Below, piece by piece: positions 54,795-63,128 of a stretch of DNA of 64,000 nt; positions within the stretch are counted from its first letter, which is position 1, and the number at the start of each line of letters is the position of its first letter. The translations under genes and the position numbers were made by a program. The notes beneath the pieces are model-generated. The model had not been told where the DNA came from, searched no databases, and saw only the letters and a list, made by a program, of their open reading frames with translations. The DNA comes from Paenibacillus sp. N3.4 (GTDB taxonomy: Bacteria; Bacillota; Bacilli; Paenibacillales; NBRC-103111): the NCBI RefSeq assembly GCF_008017805.1, contig NZ_VRTT01000008.1, positions 62,001 through 126,000 of the forward strand, written 5' to 3'.

Positions 54795-55712
54795 CTAATA
54801 CACTCCTTCCTCTCCCATTTTCTTAGCGATGCGGTTGGCCGCGACGACTAAAATGAAGCCGACAATTGATTTGAACATACCTGCGGCCACGGCAAAGCTG
54901 AATCTCCCTTGCTGAACACCGACGCGATATGCATACGTATCGAACACGTCGCCAATGCTTTCTACAGGAGCGCTGCTCATCAGATACACCTGCTCGAAAC
55001 CGACATCCATAACCGAGCCTAGTCGCAAAATGAGCAGTACGACGATGGTGGACTTAATCCCTGGCAGCGTGATGTACAGCAGTTGTTTCCACCGGCTTGC
55101 TCCGTCAATCTGAGCCGCTTCGTATTGCTCGGGATTGATGCCGGTCAGCGCCGCAAGGAAAATGATCGTCCCATATCCGGCGTCCTTCCAAATACTTTGC
55201 GACGTCAATAATAACCAGAACGTATTCGCATTCGTCAGAAAATCAATTTTCGTCCCGCCCGCCTCAACAATTAGCCCGTTAACGACCCCTGAGGACTTGC
55301 TTAGCAAAATGAAGGAAATACCAGCAATAACGACCCATGACACAAAGTGGGGCAAATATATCGCTGTTTGTACAAATTTCTTAAACCTTACTCGGCGCAC
55401 TTCATTAAGCATCAAAGCCAAGATGATCGGTGCCGGGAAAAAGAACAGGATGTTCAAGAAACTAATCGCTAGCGTATTCCGCAGCAGCTTAAAAAAATCA
55501 GGATTCGTTAAGAAATCACTGAAATATTTGAAGCCCACCCATTCGCTTTTCCAGAACCCGAGGAACGGAGAGTAGTTTTGGAACGCTAACGACAAGCCCC
55601 ACATGGGTCCGTATTTAAAGATGAGAAAAAAGAGTAAGCCTGGCGTCATTAATAAGTACAAATACTTGTCTCGCTTCAGGGCTACGCTCCAGCCCCTTAA
55701 CCATAATGTCAT
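54795..55712 (-). CDS. LplB-type carbohydrate ABC permease
   Basis: First gene of the lyase/sulfatase operon. ATG at 55712 is chosen; GAGGTGA precedes it and the upstream GTG is part of that ribosome site. Helix one YLYLLMTPGLLFFLIFKYGP, the block YFSDFLTNPDFFKLLRNTL and the coupling loop YEAAQIDGASRWKQLLYIT are typical. About 305 aa. Upstream lies repeat copy B, with a TATATT -10 and a palindromic operator candidate. Confidence 0.9.
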   Translation of the reverse strand: MTLWLRGWSVALKRDKYLYLLMTPGLLFFLIFKYGPMWGLSLAFQNYSPFLGFWKSEWVGFKYFSDFLTNPDFFKLLRNTLAISFLNILFFFPAPIILALMLNEVRRVRFKKFVQTAIYLPHFVSWVVIAGISFILLSKSSGVVNGLIVEAGGTKIDFLTNANTFWLLLTSQSIWKDAGYGTIIFLAALTGINPEQYEAAQIDGASRWKQLLYITLPGIKSTIVVLLILRLGSVMDVGFEQVYLMSSAPVESIGDVFDTYAYRVGVQQGRFSFAVAAGMFKSIVGFILVVAANRIAKKMGEEGVY

Positions 55713-55721
55713 ATTCGTCAC

Positions 55722-55875
55722 CTCTCATAGCTGCAAATGCAGATTTCATATATGCAATATACGATTCATGCTTTGTAGTCTACAAGACGCAATTGTTGCG
55801 TAGAGCTGCAACCCCCGTCAGACCAAGGCTTTGCCGGGTCGTGTCGCATTCCTTGCGGCAACGGGATCACCTTAC
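55722..55875 (-). promoter_or_regulatory. Copy B of the duplicated promoter/leader, with palindromic operator
   Basis: On the minus strand, toward the permease gene: GTTGCCGCAAGGAATG, a GC-rich inverted stretch (GACCCGGCAAAGCCTTGGTC), ACGCAACAATTGCGT, the 13-bp palindrome TTGTAGACTACAA, and TATATT 13 bases later as -10. TTGTAG could act as -35 with an 18-base spacer, so a repressor on the palindrome would block the promoter. Copy A at 47085-47205 keeps the same palindrome and -10. Confidence 0.65.
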
Positions 55876-55958
55876 AATAAATACGACATTTGAGAGGATA
55901 CGATTTTATCAAACAAAAATAAAGCTTGCAGGACTTAATCCCGCAAGCATATAGATTG

Positions 55959-58256
55959 CTATGTTTTGACTGATTCCCTGTATTGACCAGGAGTTGTACC
56001 GACCTGTTTCTTGAAGACGCGCATGAAATTTTGACGCTGATACCCGACGAGAAGAGCTATCTCGCTGACCGGCAAATCGGTTTCCGCTAATATTTGCTTT
56101 GCTTTCTCAATACGATATTCCGTCAAATAATCAATGAAGACAGTCTGCATAATTTTCTTAAACCATTTGCTAATCTGGAACGTACTGACTCCGCAATAAT
56201 CCGCGCATTCTTCAAGCGAGAGATCCCGATGATAATTGTCGTGAATGTAGCTTACGGCAGTCATCACCATTCGTTCATACTCCCCGTATCGATTTCCCTG
56301 AACGGAAGTAATAATTGGTGAAACCAGCGCTGTCAGAAACCATAGGTTAATCTCCTCGATGCTTTTCAACTTGCGTAAATGCGTATAAGGATCGTATTGT
56401 TCGAACAGTTGCTTTGGCTCCACTTTCAAGCTGTAAGCCGTTCTCATCGTAGCGGCAAGCAGCTGATTGTAGTATAGAAGCACGCCTTCCGGAGATCTCG
56501 CCTGCCTTCTAACTGTCTCCATGAAGTCGTTCAACATGCGCTCCGCTTCCTCTTGATTGCCAAGCTTCAACGAATTCTCGAAGTGCTGCTCCAGCTCCAC
56601 GGGGTAGCTGCTGTCGCTGACAAGGCTTCCTTCTTCCTGCAGCACTTTATTCCTCCCCGTAATAATGCGAGACTCCAGAGCGAACATCGCTTGGCGGTAC
56701 AATCGCGGAACTTCCTTCGTCTCATAACCGACTCCGCTCAGCCCGACCGTCACCGGGAGATGCAAATAATTTGATAGCATATTTCGCATGTTTTCAGCGA
56801 AAGCAAAGAAATCGGGTTCCTCCTTGTCCGCTCCCGGTGTTTCCGGCACATTCCATAACCAAGAGACCATACTGTCGTTAAATACGTTGACCGTAACGCC
56901 TAGCCAGCCACTCTGAGGAATAAATTCGTCAATAATATTTTTCATGGAAAAAAGCATAAGCTCTTTGTCACTGTCACGGAATTTTCCCTCATGGGCCTCA
57001 TCCATATCGAACGCAACCGACAGCACAGCGAACTCTGCTTGATCCGGAAGCTGATACCGCTTCAATAGTTCGCCTAATTGCTTATTGGAATAATGGGCAA
57101 ATTGGCCCTGCAGCAGTTGCAGGACGAAAGACTCCCGAATGATCGGCAGCTGATGCGACAGTTCATTCTTGAGTTGGGATGCCGTATGCTTGAGCTCCAA
57201 CCAATTCCGATGGACGAACCCCATCTCATCGGAATCAATCTCCGCACCGGAATCACTTCTTATGCTAGCCAGCAATCGTTCCACAGGCCGGTAAATTTTT
57301 CGACTACCGAAGAATGAACCGCCGACGCTAACAAGGATGAAGAAGAAAACGATGCCCATCGTCATGAACGCAATGCCTCTAGACTTGGCGTTCAATTCTT
57401 TCACTGGAATCACATCGATATATTTCCAATGACTGTAGTTTGAAGTGATGCTTGTAACCAGATAGGAAGTACCTTTCCAATTAAAATTATACTTAGACTT
57501 CCCTTCGCCTGCCTGCAAAATGCTCTCATAGAAATTGCTTGGCTGAAGCTCATCCGATGTTGTTGTGACTAACTTCCCAGATTCGCTTACAACGAACATG
57601 TATTGTCCTTTATAGACAGTCGAATCCCCGATGGTTTCGCGGAATTGACTCGCGTCTACTGACGCGATGACCAGTCCGATCGGATCATTGCTGCCGAGAG
57701 GAAACTTGTTAACTAGTGTAACGCCTCTGCCCGTATCCGTGTTGGGCGTAACTGGGAATGTTTCATTTAACCAGCGTAACCGATAATTTTCTTTCATCTC
57801 ACGGTCAAATTTGTCCCTGACAGACCTGTTTAAACCATCCGGTCGGATCGTCCCGCTCGTCGGAGAGACATACGCGATGTCCCGTATATAGATTGCGAGT
57901 TCGCGTAAATCCTTGTTCGTATTTTGAAAAGCCCCGAGTATCTTATACACTTTACCAAAGAAGTCGATCTGATCCACTTTCAAATCCACGCTGTAATCCG
58001 TAAGAAAATAAGGTGAGTTCAATATTTGCAAAAGATTGATCTGAATCGTCTGCAGTTTTTTATCCACATTATCAGAAGCGGACTTCAAAATCTGGTAATT
58101 AGCTTTGTTAACTTCGGTTTCTACAACGGACGAAGCATATAAGTAGCTGCCCAGTCCCGTGATGACAGTCGGCACAATCGAAATAAAAAGCGAGACGATT
58201 ATCATTTTCCTCAGCATCAAGTTCTTTCTCTTGGAAAATAAATCCATAATTTTCAT
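55959..58256 (-). CDS. Membrane-bound AraC-family regulator of the lyase/sulfatase locus
   Basis: One-component regulator of 765 aa. Helix one (MIIVSLFISIVPTVITGLG), Cache-like extracellular domain (about 40-290), helix two (MGIVFFFILVSVGGSFFG), cytoplasmic linker, and C-terminal AraC domain (LEECADYCGVSTFQISKWF, then VSEIALLVGYQRQNFMRVF). GAGGTGA precedes the ATG. Domain order equals that of the regulator at 27161-29497. It lies directly upstream of, and in line with, the permease, binding-protein, lyase and sulfatase genes, so it very likely activates them when an oligosaccharide is sensed outside. Confidence 0.9.
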   Translation of the reverse strand: MKIMDLFSKRKNLMLRKMIIVSLFISIVPTVITGLGSYLYASSVVETEVNKANYQILKSASDNVDKKLQTIQINLLQILNSPYFLTDYSVDLKVDQIDFFGKVYKILGAFQNTNKDLRELAIYIRDIAYVSPTSGTIRPDGLNRSVRDKFDREMKENYRLRWLNETFPVTPNTDTGRGVTLVNKFPLGSNDPIGLVIASVDASQFRETIGDSTVYKGQYMFVVSESGKLVTTTSDELQPSNFYESILQAGEGKSKYNFNWKGTSYLVTSITSNYSHWKYIDVIPVKELNAKSRGIAFMTMGIVFFFILVSVGGSFFGSRKIYRPVERLLASIRSDSGAEIDSDEMGFVHRNWLELKHTASQLKNELSHQLPIIRESFVLQLLQGQFAHYSNKQLGELLKRYQLPDQAEFAVLSVAFDMDEAHEGKFRDSDKELMLFSMKNIIDEFIPQSGWLGVTVNVFNDSMVSWLWNVPETPGADKEEPDFFAFAENMRNMLSNYLHLPVTVGLSGVGYETKEVPRLYRQAMFALESRIITGRNKVLQEEGSLVSDSSYPVELEQHFENSLKLGNQEEAERMLNDFMETVRRQARSPEGVLLYYNQLLAATMRTAYSLKVEPKQLFEQYDPYTHLRKLKSIEEINLWFLTALVSPIITSVQGNRYGEYERMVMTAVSYIHDNYHRDLSLEECADYCGVSTFQISKWFKKIMQTVFIDYLTEYRIEKAKQILAETDLPVSEIALLVGYQRQNFMRVFKKQVGTTPGQYRESVKT

Positions 58257-58402
58257 TTGAACGACTCACCTCATATGATGTTACAGTGCCTAAGTATACG
58301 TAGTGTAACCGATGCCTTTTGTCGCAAGCAAGGCTCAATTTTTGCGGACACTCCAAAATTTACTTCCAATTAAACGATATGGAGGAAACAAGTAATAGAA
58401 AC

Positions 58403-58430
58403 GCGACCAGGGGCGATGGCTCCTGGTCGC
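58403..58430. repeat. Hairpin upstream of the regulator gene
   Basis: GCGACCAGG pairs perfectly with CCTGGTCGC around a 10-base loop, with GAAA and TTTC flanks extending the stem. It resembles a terminator without a clear gene. Confidence 0.5.
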
Positions 58431-58784
58431 ATTTCTAACTTTAATGAAGATCGTGACACATACGAGCGCCGCTTGGGCCGTATCCAATTTCATGATTGAA
58501 ATCACCCTGCCTATCTATTCAAAAAAGGAAGCCGCTTTGCTCCAAAACTTAGGAGAAAACCGCTTCCGTAGTAGGTGTCGACATTTACAATATAAAACTT
58601 GGCTGTTATCGACAAAACATCAAGCCAAGCGATTCAATCAAACTTGGGAACATTGACGTGAAGGTTACAATCGAAAGCTCAGGGATGAGACAAAAATGAA
58701 TAATAGTGAAGAAATAAAGAGTCAGTTTTTCAGACATTATTTCGGAAGTAATCGTTAATCAACCATTTAAGTGCCAGTATCGCT

Positions 58785-58833
58785 AAAGGATGTAAGTTCT
58801 CGTCTTCGAAAAAGACAAGAACTTACATCCTTT
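58785..58833. repeat. 22-bp near-perfect hairpin
   Basis: AAAGGATGTAAGTTCT-CGTCTT pairs with AAGACAAGAACTTACATCCTTT, one G-T pair, five-base loop. It sits in the gene-poor stretch 58257-59430 between the leftward carbohydrate block and the rightward exporter. It may be a bidirectional terminator or a mobile-element relic. Confidence 0.55.
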
Positions 58834-59041
58834 AAATCAATAAAACCGCCCTGCGCGCTGATCTTTATAGATATATGTTCTTGTCCTCTTACAATTTTCT
58901 CTTCTTAATACAGTTGTCTCATCTAGGAGCTATTCCTTAGTATGATGTTTTTTGCAAGTGCGCATAAAAAATTAGTTCCCCGTAGGCTTTAAAACAAAAG
59001 GTTAAGCCAAAAAACTAAGACTGGACCTTCTCTTCTTCTCC

Positions 59042-59308
59042 TCATAAACTAGCGGTGAAAGCTGAATGCGAAACCAAAGTGCGAGGATAGCGGATAAAGC
59101 ATGGAACCCCAATGGATTCCTCATACCCAGATATTTTTGTGCTCCAGCCATCCATGTACACCCATTGTCTCTCCGTGATCGGATGTCTATACGACGATGG
59201 TATCTTCCAGGCAGCCATGAGTCTGACGAACTCGTAGTCAGTCCCAGTCACCGCAGCAAAATATTCGCTCATCTCATACCAACGATGATGGGGTCTAGGA
59301 TGTAGCAA
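59042..59308 (-). other. Unrecognised open frame, possibly a gene relic
   Basis: An 88-codon frame reads YEMSEYFAAVTGTDYEFVRL and AAWKIPSSYRHPITERQWVY. The composition is protein-like, but there is no ribosome site and I cannot name the family. Otherwise the 58257-59430 stretch contains only hairpins. Confidence 0.25.
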
Positions 59309-59370
59309 TTTCTATGGAAAAGGAATTCATGGGAATCGAAGTCATGCCACTACCTCAGCTGTAACTTGCT

Positions 59371-59403
59371 GTTCATCCGCCGTTCATTTTCACTTCCTAT
59401 ACT
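59371..59403 (+). promoter_or_regulatory. Exporter promoter with 11-bp-spaced direct repeats
   Basis: GTTCAT occurs at 59371-59376 and again at 59382-59387, exactly 11 bases apart, followed after ten bases by TATACT (59398-59403) as -10. Tandem 6-mers with an 11-base period that replace the -35 box are typical of OmpR/PhoB-type response-regulator targets, often found before MacB-like exporters. No OmpR-type regulator gene is in the window. Confidence 0.6.
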
Positions 59404-59430
59404 TAGGATATTACGAAGGAGGTAAGCAAA

Positions 59431-60555
59431 ATGTATTTAGCTATTCGAGAAATGAGGTTTGCTAAGGCTCGGTATACGTTAATCGCTACAATTATGGTGC
59501 TTGTTTCATTTCTTGTTCTGTTTGTCACTGGTCTTGCACAGGGACTCGCGTATGATAACGCGGCTTCTGTTAAGAATATGGCTGCATCTCATTTTGTCTT
59601 CGAACAGGATTCTAATCACCGCTTCACTAGGTCTCAGGTCGATCAGAATCAGCTTAAAAAGGCGGGCTTAATCGTAGGAGAAGAGAATGCAGAGCCGCTT
59701 GGTGTGAAAATGACAACGGTTATTCCATCTGATGGTACGGAGAAGATTGATGTTACTCTGCTCGCAGTTAATATCAATGGCTGGCTGATGCCAACAGTAA
59801 CTGAAGGTTTACCCCTCTCGGATCAGATAAAAGGACACGTTCTCGTTGATCAGAAGCTGTCCAATTCTGGAGTCAAAATAGGCACAATCATTGTCGATCA
59901 AGCTTCGGGAACAAAATGGACTGTAAACGGATTTGTGAAGAACGAGTCATTCAGCCATACACCGGCTGTTTTTCTAAATAAGCAGGACTGGCTTGATCTC
60001 CAGACGCAGACACTTACTCGTCAAGGAACTAAACCAGCAGATAGTCAAGTCTACAATGCGATTGCCATTAAAGACTCGAACGAAAAAGTTAAGGATCTTC
60101 AGGCCGCTCTGCCCAATACGGAGGTTATAACGAAGTCTGAGGCAGTGTCAGCGATTCCTGGTTACAAAGAAGAGCAAGGCTCTCTTATGATGATGATTGT
60201 ATTCTTATTTGTAATCTCTGCTTTTGTACTGGCTGTATTCTTTTATGTCATCACGATCCAGAAAACCAGTCAATTTGGTATTTTGAAAGCCATCGGCACA
60301 CGCACTGCATATTTAGCTAGGAGTGTGACGATGCAGGTTTTGGTCTTATCGGTCGGCAGTTTGGTCGTTAGCGTCCTGCTGGTACAATTGTTTGAGGCCG
60401 TATTGCCAAGTTCTATGCCATTTCAATTAGGTTTCTCCACCTTGGCACTTACTTGCTTGTCCTTTGTAGCAATGTCTCTGGCCGGTTCGCTATTTTCGGT
60501 GTGGAAGGTCGCCAAAATTGACGCTTTGGATGCGATTGGGAGGACAGCAGCATGA
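59431..60555 (+). CDS. MacB/FtsX-type ABC transporter permease
   Basis: Membrane protein of 374 aa with one N-terminal helix (LIATIMVLVSFLVLFVTGL), an extracellular domain (about 50-245), and three C-terminal helices (MMIVFLFVISAFVLAVFFYV and two more) containing the FtsX block FGILKAIGTRTAYLARSV. This is the DevC/MacB-like layout. GAAGGAGG precedes the ATG. It overlaps the ATPase gene by four bases. Such pairs export or extract peptides, antibiotics or lipids; the substrate is unknown. Confidence 0.9.
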   Translation: MYLAIREMRFAKARYTLIATIMVLVSFLVLFVTGLAQGLAYDNAASVKNMAASHFVFEQDSNHRFTRSQVDQNQLKKAGLIVGEENAEPLGVKMTTVIPSDGTEKIDVTLLAVNINGWLMPTVTEGLPLSDQIKGHVLVDQKLSNSGVKIGTIIVDQASGTKWTVNGFVKNESFSHTPAVFLNKQDWLDLQTQTLTRQGTKPADSQVYNAIAIKDSNEKVKDLQAALPNTEVITKSEAVSAIPGYKEEQGSLMMMIVFLFVISAFVLAVFFYVITIQKTSQFGILKAIGTRTAYLARSVTMQVLVLSVGSLVVSVLLVQLFEAVLPSSMPFQLGFSTLALTCLSFVAMSLAGSLFSVWKVAKIDALDAIGRTAA

Positions 60556-61229
60556 GAAACAGACTTGTATTACAGGCGATTACACGGACTTTTGAGGATG
60601 GCGGTATCGAAAGAACGATTTTGGATAAGCTAAATCTTGAGGTGACCGAAGGTGAACTGGTCGCGGTAATGGGACCTTCTGGCTCGGGAAAGAGTACATT
60701 TCTGTCCATAGCAGGAGCACTTCTTGAACCAACGAGTGGGGATGTTCTACTCGATGGAGAATCAATCATCGGCAAAGACAAGAATGAACTTTCTGAAATG
60801 CGACTTCGAAAAATCGGATTTATTTTTCAAAGCGCCAACTTAATTCCATACTTGAAAGTGGAAGAACAGCTGATGGTAGTAGCCAAGCTTGCCGGAATGG
60901 ACAAGGAGAAGGCATCCAAACGAGCAAAAGAGTTACTCGATAAGATGGGATTGCCTCATCGTCGAACGGCATATCCTGATAAGCTTTCAGGTGGGGAACG
61001 TCAGCGGGTCGCTATCGCAAGAGCCTTAATGAATGACCCAGCTGTCCTGTTCGCAGATGAACCAACAGCAAGCTTAGATGCATCTCGAGGTCACGATGTA
61101 GTAAGCATGATCGCGAAACAAGTAAAGGATCAGCGAAAGAGCGCGGTTATGGTTACGCATGATGACCGAGTGCTGGCGCTTTGTGATCGAGTGCTTTTCC
61201 TAGAGAATGGGAAACTTATCAAAAAATAA
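60552..61229 (+). CDS. MacB/LolD-type ABC transporter ATPase
   Basis: Cytoplasmic ATPase of 225 aa with Walker A GPSGSGKSTFLS, Q-loop region FIFQSANLIPYLKVEEQL, signature LSGGERQRVAIARAL, Walker B AVLFADEPTASLD and switch His in VMVTHDDRVLALC. All catalytic motifs are intact. Translationally coupled to the permease through ATGA. The pair transcribes rightward, away from the carbohydrate block. Confidence 0.94.
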   Translation: MRNRLVLQAITRTFEDGGIERTILDKLNLEVTEGELVAVMGPSGSGKSTFLSIAGALLEPTSGDVLLDGESIIGKDKNELSEMRLRKIGFIFQSANLIPYLKVEEQLMVVAKLAGMDKEKASKRAKELLDKMGLPHRRTAYPDKLSGGERQRVAIARALMNDPAVLFADEPTASLDASRGHDVVSMIAKQVKDQRKSAVMVTHDDRVLALCDRVLFLENGKLIKK

Positions 61230-61418
61230 GGCAAGCCTCCAAATTAATGCTGGCATGGTACCTAAACAATATCGAAATTGTAATTGAATTCAATTAGCCT
61301 GTGTTTTGTGAAAAATAAAGTATTAGACTGACCATAGAACTTGAAACAGCGCACGAAAATTGAGATCGTGTTGCCCTGCTGAGCGTTTGGCTGGGAATGA
61401 TTCTTCCCTATGTAAAAT

Positions 61419-61465
61419 AAAACTGGTTCATTAGATTTAACATCTAATGAACCAGTTTTTATTTA
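61419..61465 (+). terminator. Intrinsic terminator near the tRNA fragment
   Basis: AAAACTGGTTCATTAGAT (61419-61436) pairs perfectly with ATCTAATGAACCAGTTTT (61442-61459) over a five-base loop and runs into TTTTATTT. It lies about 190 bases after the ATPase gene. The stretch 61230-61418 is otherwise empty. Confidence 0.75.
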
Positions 61466-61468
61466 ATG

Positions 61469-61527
61469 TGGTACCGGCGAGAGGACTCGAACCTACACGG
61501 TGGTAAGCCCACACTGACCTGAATCGT
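61469..61527 (-). pseudogene. tRNA-Leu 3' fragment
   Basis: The minus strand carries GATTCAGGT (anticodon loop, CAG), GTGTGGGCTTACCACC (long variable arm), GTAGGTTCGAGTCCT (T arm) and CGCCGGTACCA (acceptor with encoded CCA). The 5' half that should give the D arm and the pairing acceptor strand is absent or unrecognisable upstream, so this is not a working tRNA. Such 3' ends are commonly left as attachment-site duplicates by integrating elements. Confidence 0.8.
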
Positions 61528-61567
61528 GTATGCGATTCGGAATCTAACGGAAAATAAGTCCATTAAT

Positions 61568-61632
61568 GAGAAGTTAGAACTCGGCAAAAGCCTTGTAAAA
61601 TCAAGGTGTTTGCCAGGTTCTTCTCGTTTTTT
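61568..61632 (+). terminator. Large hairpin with T6 tail
   Basis: GAGAAG-AAC-GGCAAA-CCTTG pairs with CAAGG-TTTGCC-GTT-CTTCTC with small bulges, followed by TTTTTT. It is a clear rightward terminator directly beyond the tRNA fragment. A second short hairpin (GCCCC/GGGGC) follows at 61636-61650. Confidence 0.7.
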
Positions 61633-61739
61633 CAAGCCCCGAAAGGGGGCTGAGCAATTTATTAAAATGAAGCTATTTGGGGACGTTTGAGAGAACTCGG
61701 AGAGAATCAAAATTCTTGAAGAATCTTCACCAAAAAAGT

Positions 61740-61795
61740 TTGACAAGATCAAGACAATATTATATAACTATATTAGTTATAACCACTATAGTTAT
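61740..61795 (+). promoter_or_regulatory. Promoter and palindromic operator of the VOC gene
   Basis: TTGACA (61740-61745), a 17-base spacer and TATAAC (61763-61768) form a near-ideal sigma-A promoter. ATAACTATATTAGTTAT (61764-61780) is a perfect palindrome over the -10, and a second imperfect site, ATAACCACTATAGTTAT (61779-61795), follows. Tandem palindromes here imply repression; the Rrf2-family regulator encoded next door is the likely ligand. Confidence 0.75.
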
Positions 61796-61823
61796 ATGTA
61801 AAATTAAAATTTGGGAGGTTAAT

Positions 61824-62186
61824 ATGAAAATCACAGATCATTTTATCCCCGTCTTTACCAATCAACTGGATACAACCGTTGCTTATTATGAATCTCTTGC
61901 TAACCGACCTATGGATCGAAGATGGGATATTCCCGAAGCTGGCTTGTCTTTAGCCACAGTATATCCTTACGTTATCGTATCTGGAAGTCCGGAGGCCTTG
62001 GAGCCTGCTAGATCACTCCGTGCCGTAGTGTACGTTGATTCCATGAACGAATTGAAGGACGTATTAAAACAGCAAAATACCCTCATAGTAAGGGATCAGC
62101 ATGGTCCTATTGGTCCAAGCATTTTTGTACAACATCCCGATGGCAGTTTTATTGAATATGTAGAGCCTGCTCAGGCTACTGTTTGA
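61824..62186 (+). CDS. VOC-family (glyoxalase/bleomycin-resistance-like) protein
   Basis: A 120-aa cytoplasmic protein. ATG at 61824 is the start because GGGAGG lies five bases upstream and the family fold begins there (MKITDHFIPVFTNQLDTTVA); the upstream extension of the frame covers the promoter. The ending IFVQHPDGSFIEYVEPAQA contains the usual D-G-IE-VE block of the VOC superfamily. One betaalpha-beta-beta-beta repeat plus partner strands fits a dimeric enzyme or binding protein. The function may be detoxification of a reactive carbonyl or electrophile, guessed from the redox/stress-type regulator convergent to it. Confidence 0.82.
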   Translation: MKITDHFIPVFTNQLDTTVAYYESLANRPMDRRWDIPEAGLSLATVYPYVIVSGSPEALEPARSLRAVVYVDSMNELKDVLKQQNTLIVRDQHGPIGPSIFVQHPDGSFIEYVEPAQATV

Positions 62187-62244
62187 CTGGCACAAATTTA
62201 AAAGATGTAAAATAAAGCTGCTCCACAGCACGTAGGGAGCAGCT

Positions 62245-62679
62245 TTATTTTACATTCGCTTTTGTCCGTAATTGCTCAACAATCTGAGCCAGGGTAACGG
62301 AAGCCAGTTCATACTCCATTGCCATCTGCGCATGAGAGAGTTGTGGTACAAGAACCGATTCAATGTTCATGCCTACAGAGCAATTGGGGTCAGGGTCCTT
62401 ATGAAAATTGAAAAGCTGGTTTCCTTCCACGGATTCGACCGCCCGGTAGATATTCAGTAGGGTTAATCTTTCGGGAGATACTCGAAGGGAGGCCCCCGCA
62501 ACTCCAGCTTTTGTTTCAATATATCCTGCTTTTTTGAGCTGTGCCATGATCCGTCTAATTACAACAGGGTTACTATTGATGCTTCGTGCTATTCGATCAC
62601 CTGTACTATATAGCGGGTCCAACGTAATCATCGAGAGAATATGGACTGCCATCGAAAAACGACTGCTAATTTGTTTCAT
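62245..62679 (-). CDS. Rrf2-family transcriptional regulator
   Basis: A 144-aa winged-helix regulator: MKQISSRFSMAVHILSMITL, then RIARSINSNPVVIRRIMAQL (recognition helix) and KKAGYIETKAGVAGASLR (wing), LLNIYRAVE, and one Cys in PNCSVGMNIE. Unlike IscR or NsrR it lacks a three-Cys cluster, so it fits the single-Cys YwnA/HypR-like redox group. It is convergent with the VOC gene; both genes have consensus promoters and the VOC promoter has palindromic sites. It probably represses the VOC gene. Confidence 0.9.
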   Translation of the reverse strand: MKQISSRFSMAVHILSMITLDPLYSTGDRIARSINSNPVVIRRIMAQLKKAGYIETKAGVAGASLRVSPERLTLLNIYRAVESVEGNQLFNFHKDPDPNCSVGMNIESVLVPQLSHAQMAMEYELASVTLAQIVEQLRTKANVK

Positions 62680-62701
62680 CTACTCACCCTCTTTGCTACA
62701 C

Positions 62702-62730
62702 AGTATAGTTCCAATTAAAGAACAGGTCAA
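62702..62730 (-). promoter_or_regulatory. Promoter of the Rrf2 gene
   Basis: On the minus strand TTGACC (62725-62730), a 17-base spacer and TATACT (62702-62707) precede the start by about 22 bases. The -10 region shares AACTATA with the VOC operator but shows no full palindrome, so autoregulation is uncertain. Confidence 0.7.
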
Positions 62731-62830
62731 TCGACAAACTTTTCAGTCTCTTTAAGTTTATCCATCTGAATTAGAATTGACTTGTACTTTCTGTCTGTCA
62801 GAAATTTTTTCATACTGAACTGGTGAATCT

Positions 62831-62929
62831 TCCTTATTGGCTAATAATGTGAACATGAAGGAAATTCAAGAATGGCTCGGCCACAGTCACTTCTCGACCA
62901 CAGTAAATATTTATGTTTTTTCCCCTTAG
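62831..62929 (+). pseudogene. Tyrosine integrase C-terminal fragment
   Basis: The plus strand encodes LLANNVNMKEIQEWLGHSHF followed by STTVNIYVFSP and a stop at 62929. IQEWLGHS-FSTT-IY contains the conserved LGH motif and catalytic Tyr of phage-type integrases. Only about 30 residues of roughly 370 remain. With the tRNA-Leu fragment 1.3 kb away it marks a decayed integrated element. Confidence 0.85.
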
Positions 62930-63128
62930 CATGCCAGCTGCTGTCCTGTTGAATACAGCTTCCGCGCTCCCTGTATCGGCATAAATTTGCAGGATGTCAT
63001 TTGCGGCTAAAGGAAGCTGAATAACGCTGCCAAGCAAGCAGTACCCCTGTTTCGACAGATTCATAGATGCAACGGCAGATAAGTAGGAATCCTTTTCGTT
63101 CCGATTTCTTCAGATAATTGAAGCAATT

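Noticed and set aside
62927-63064. Minus-strand frame with QLPLAANDILQIYADTGSAE
   Set aside because: The peptide looks protein-like, perhaps a beta-strand surface protein fragment, but it lacks a ribosome site and a recognisable family, so it is not listed as a gene.
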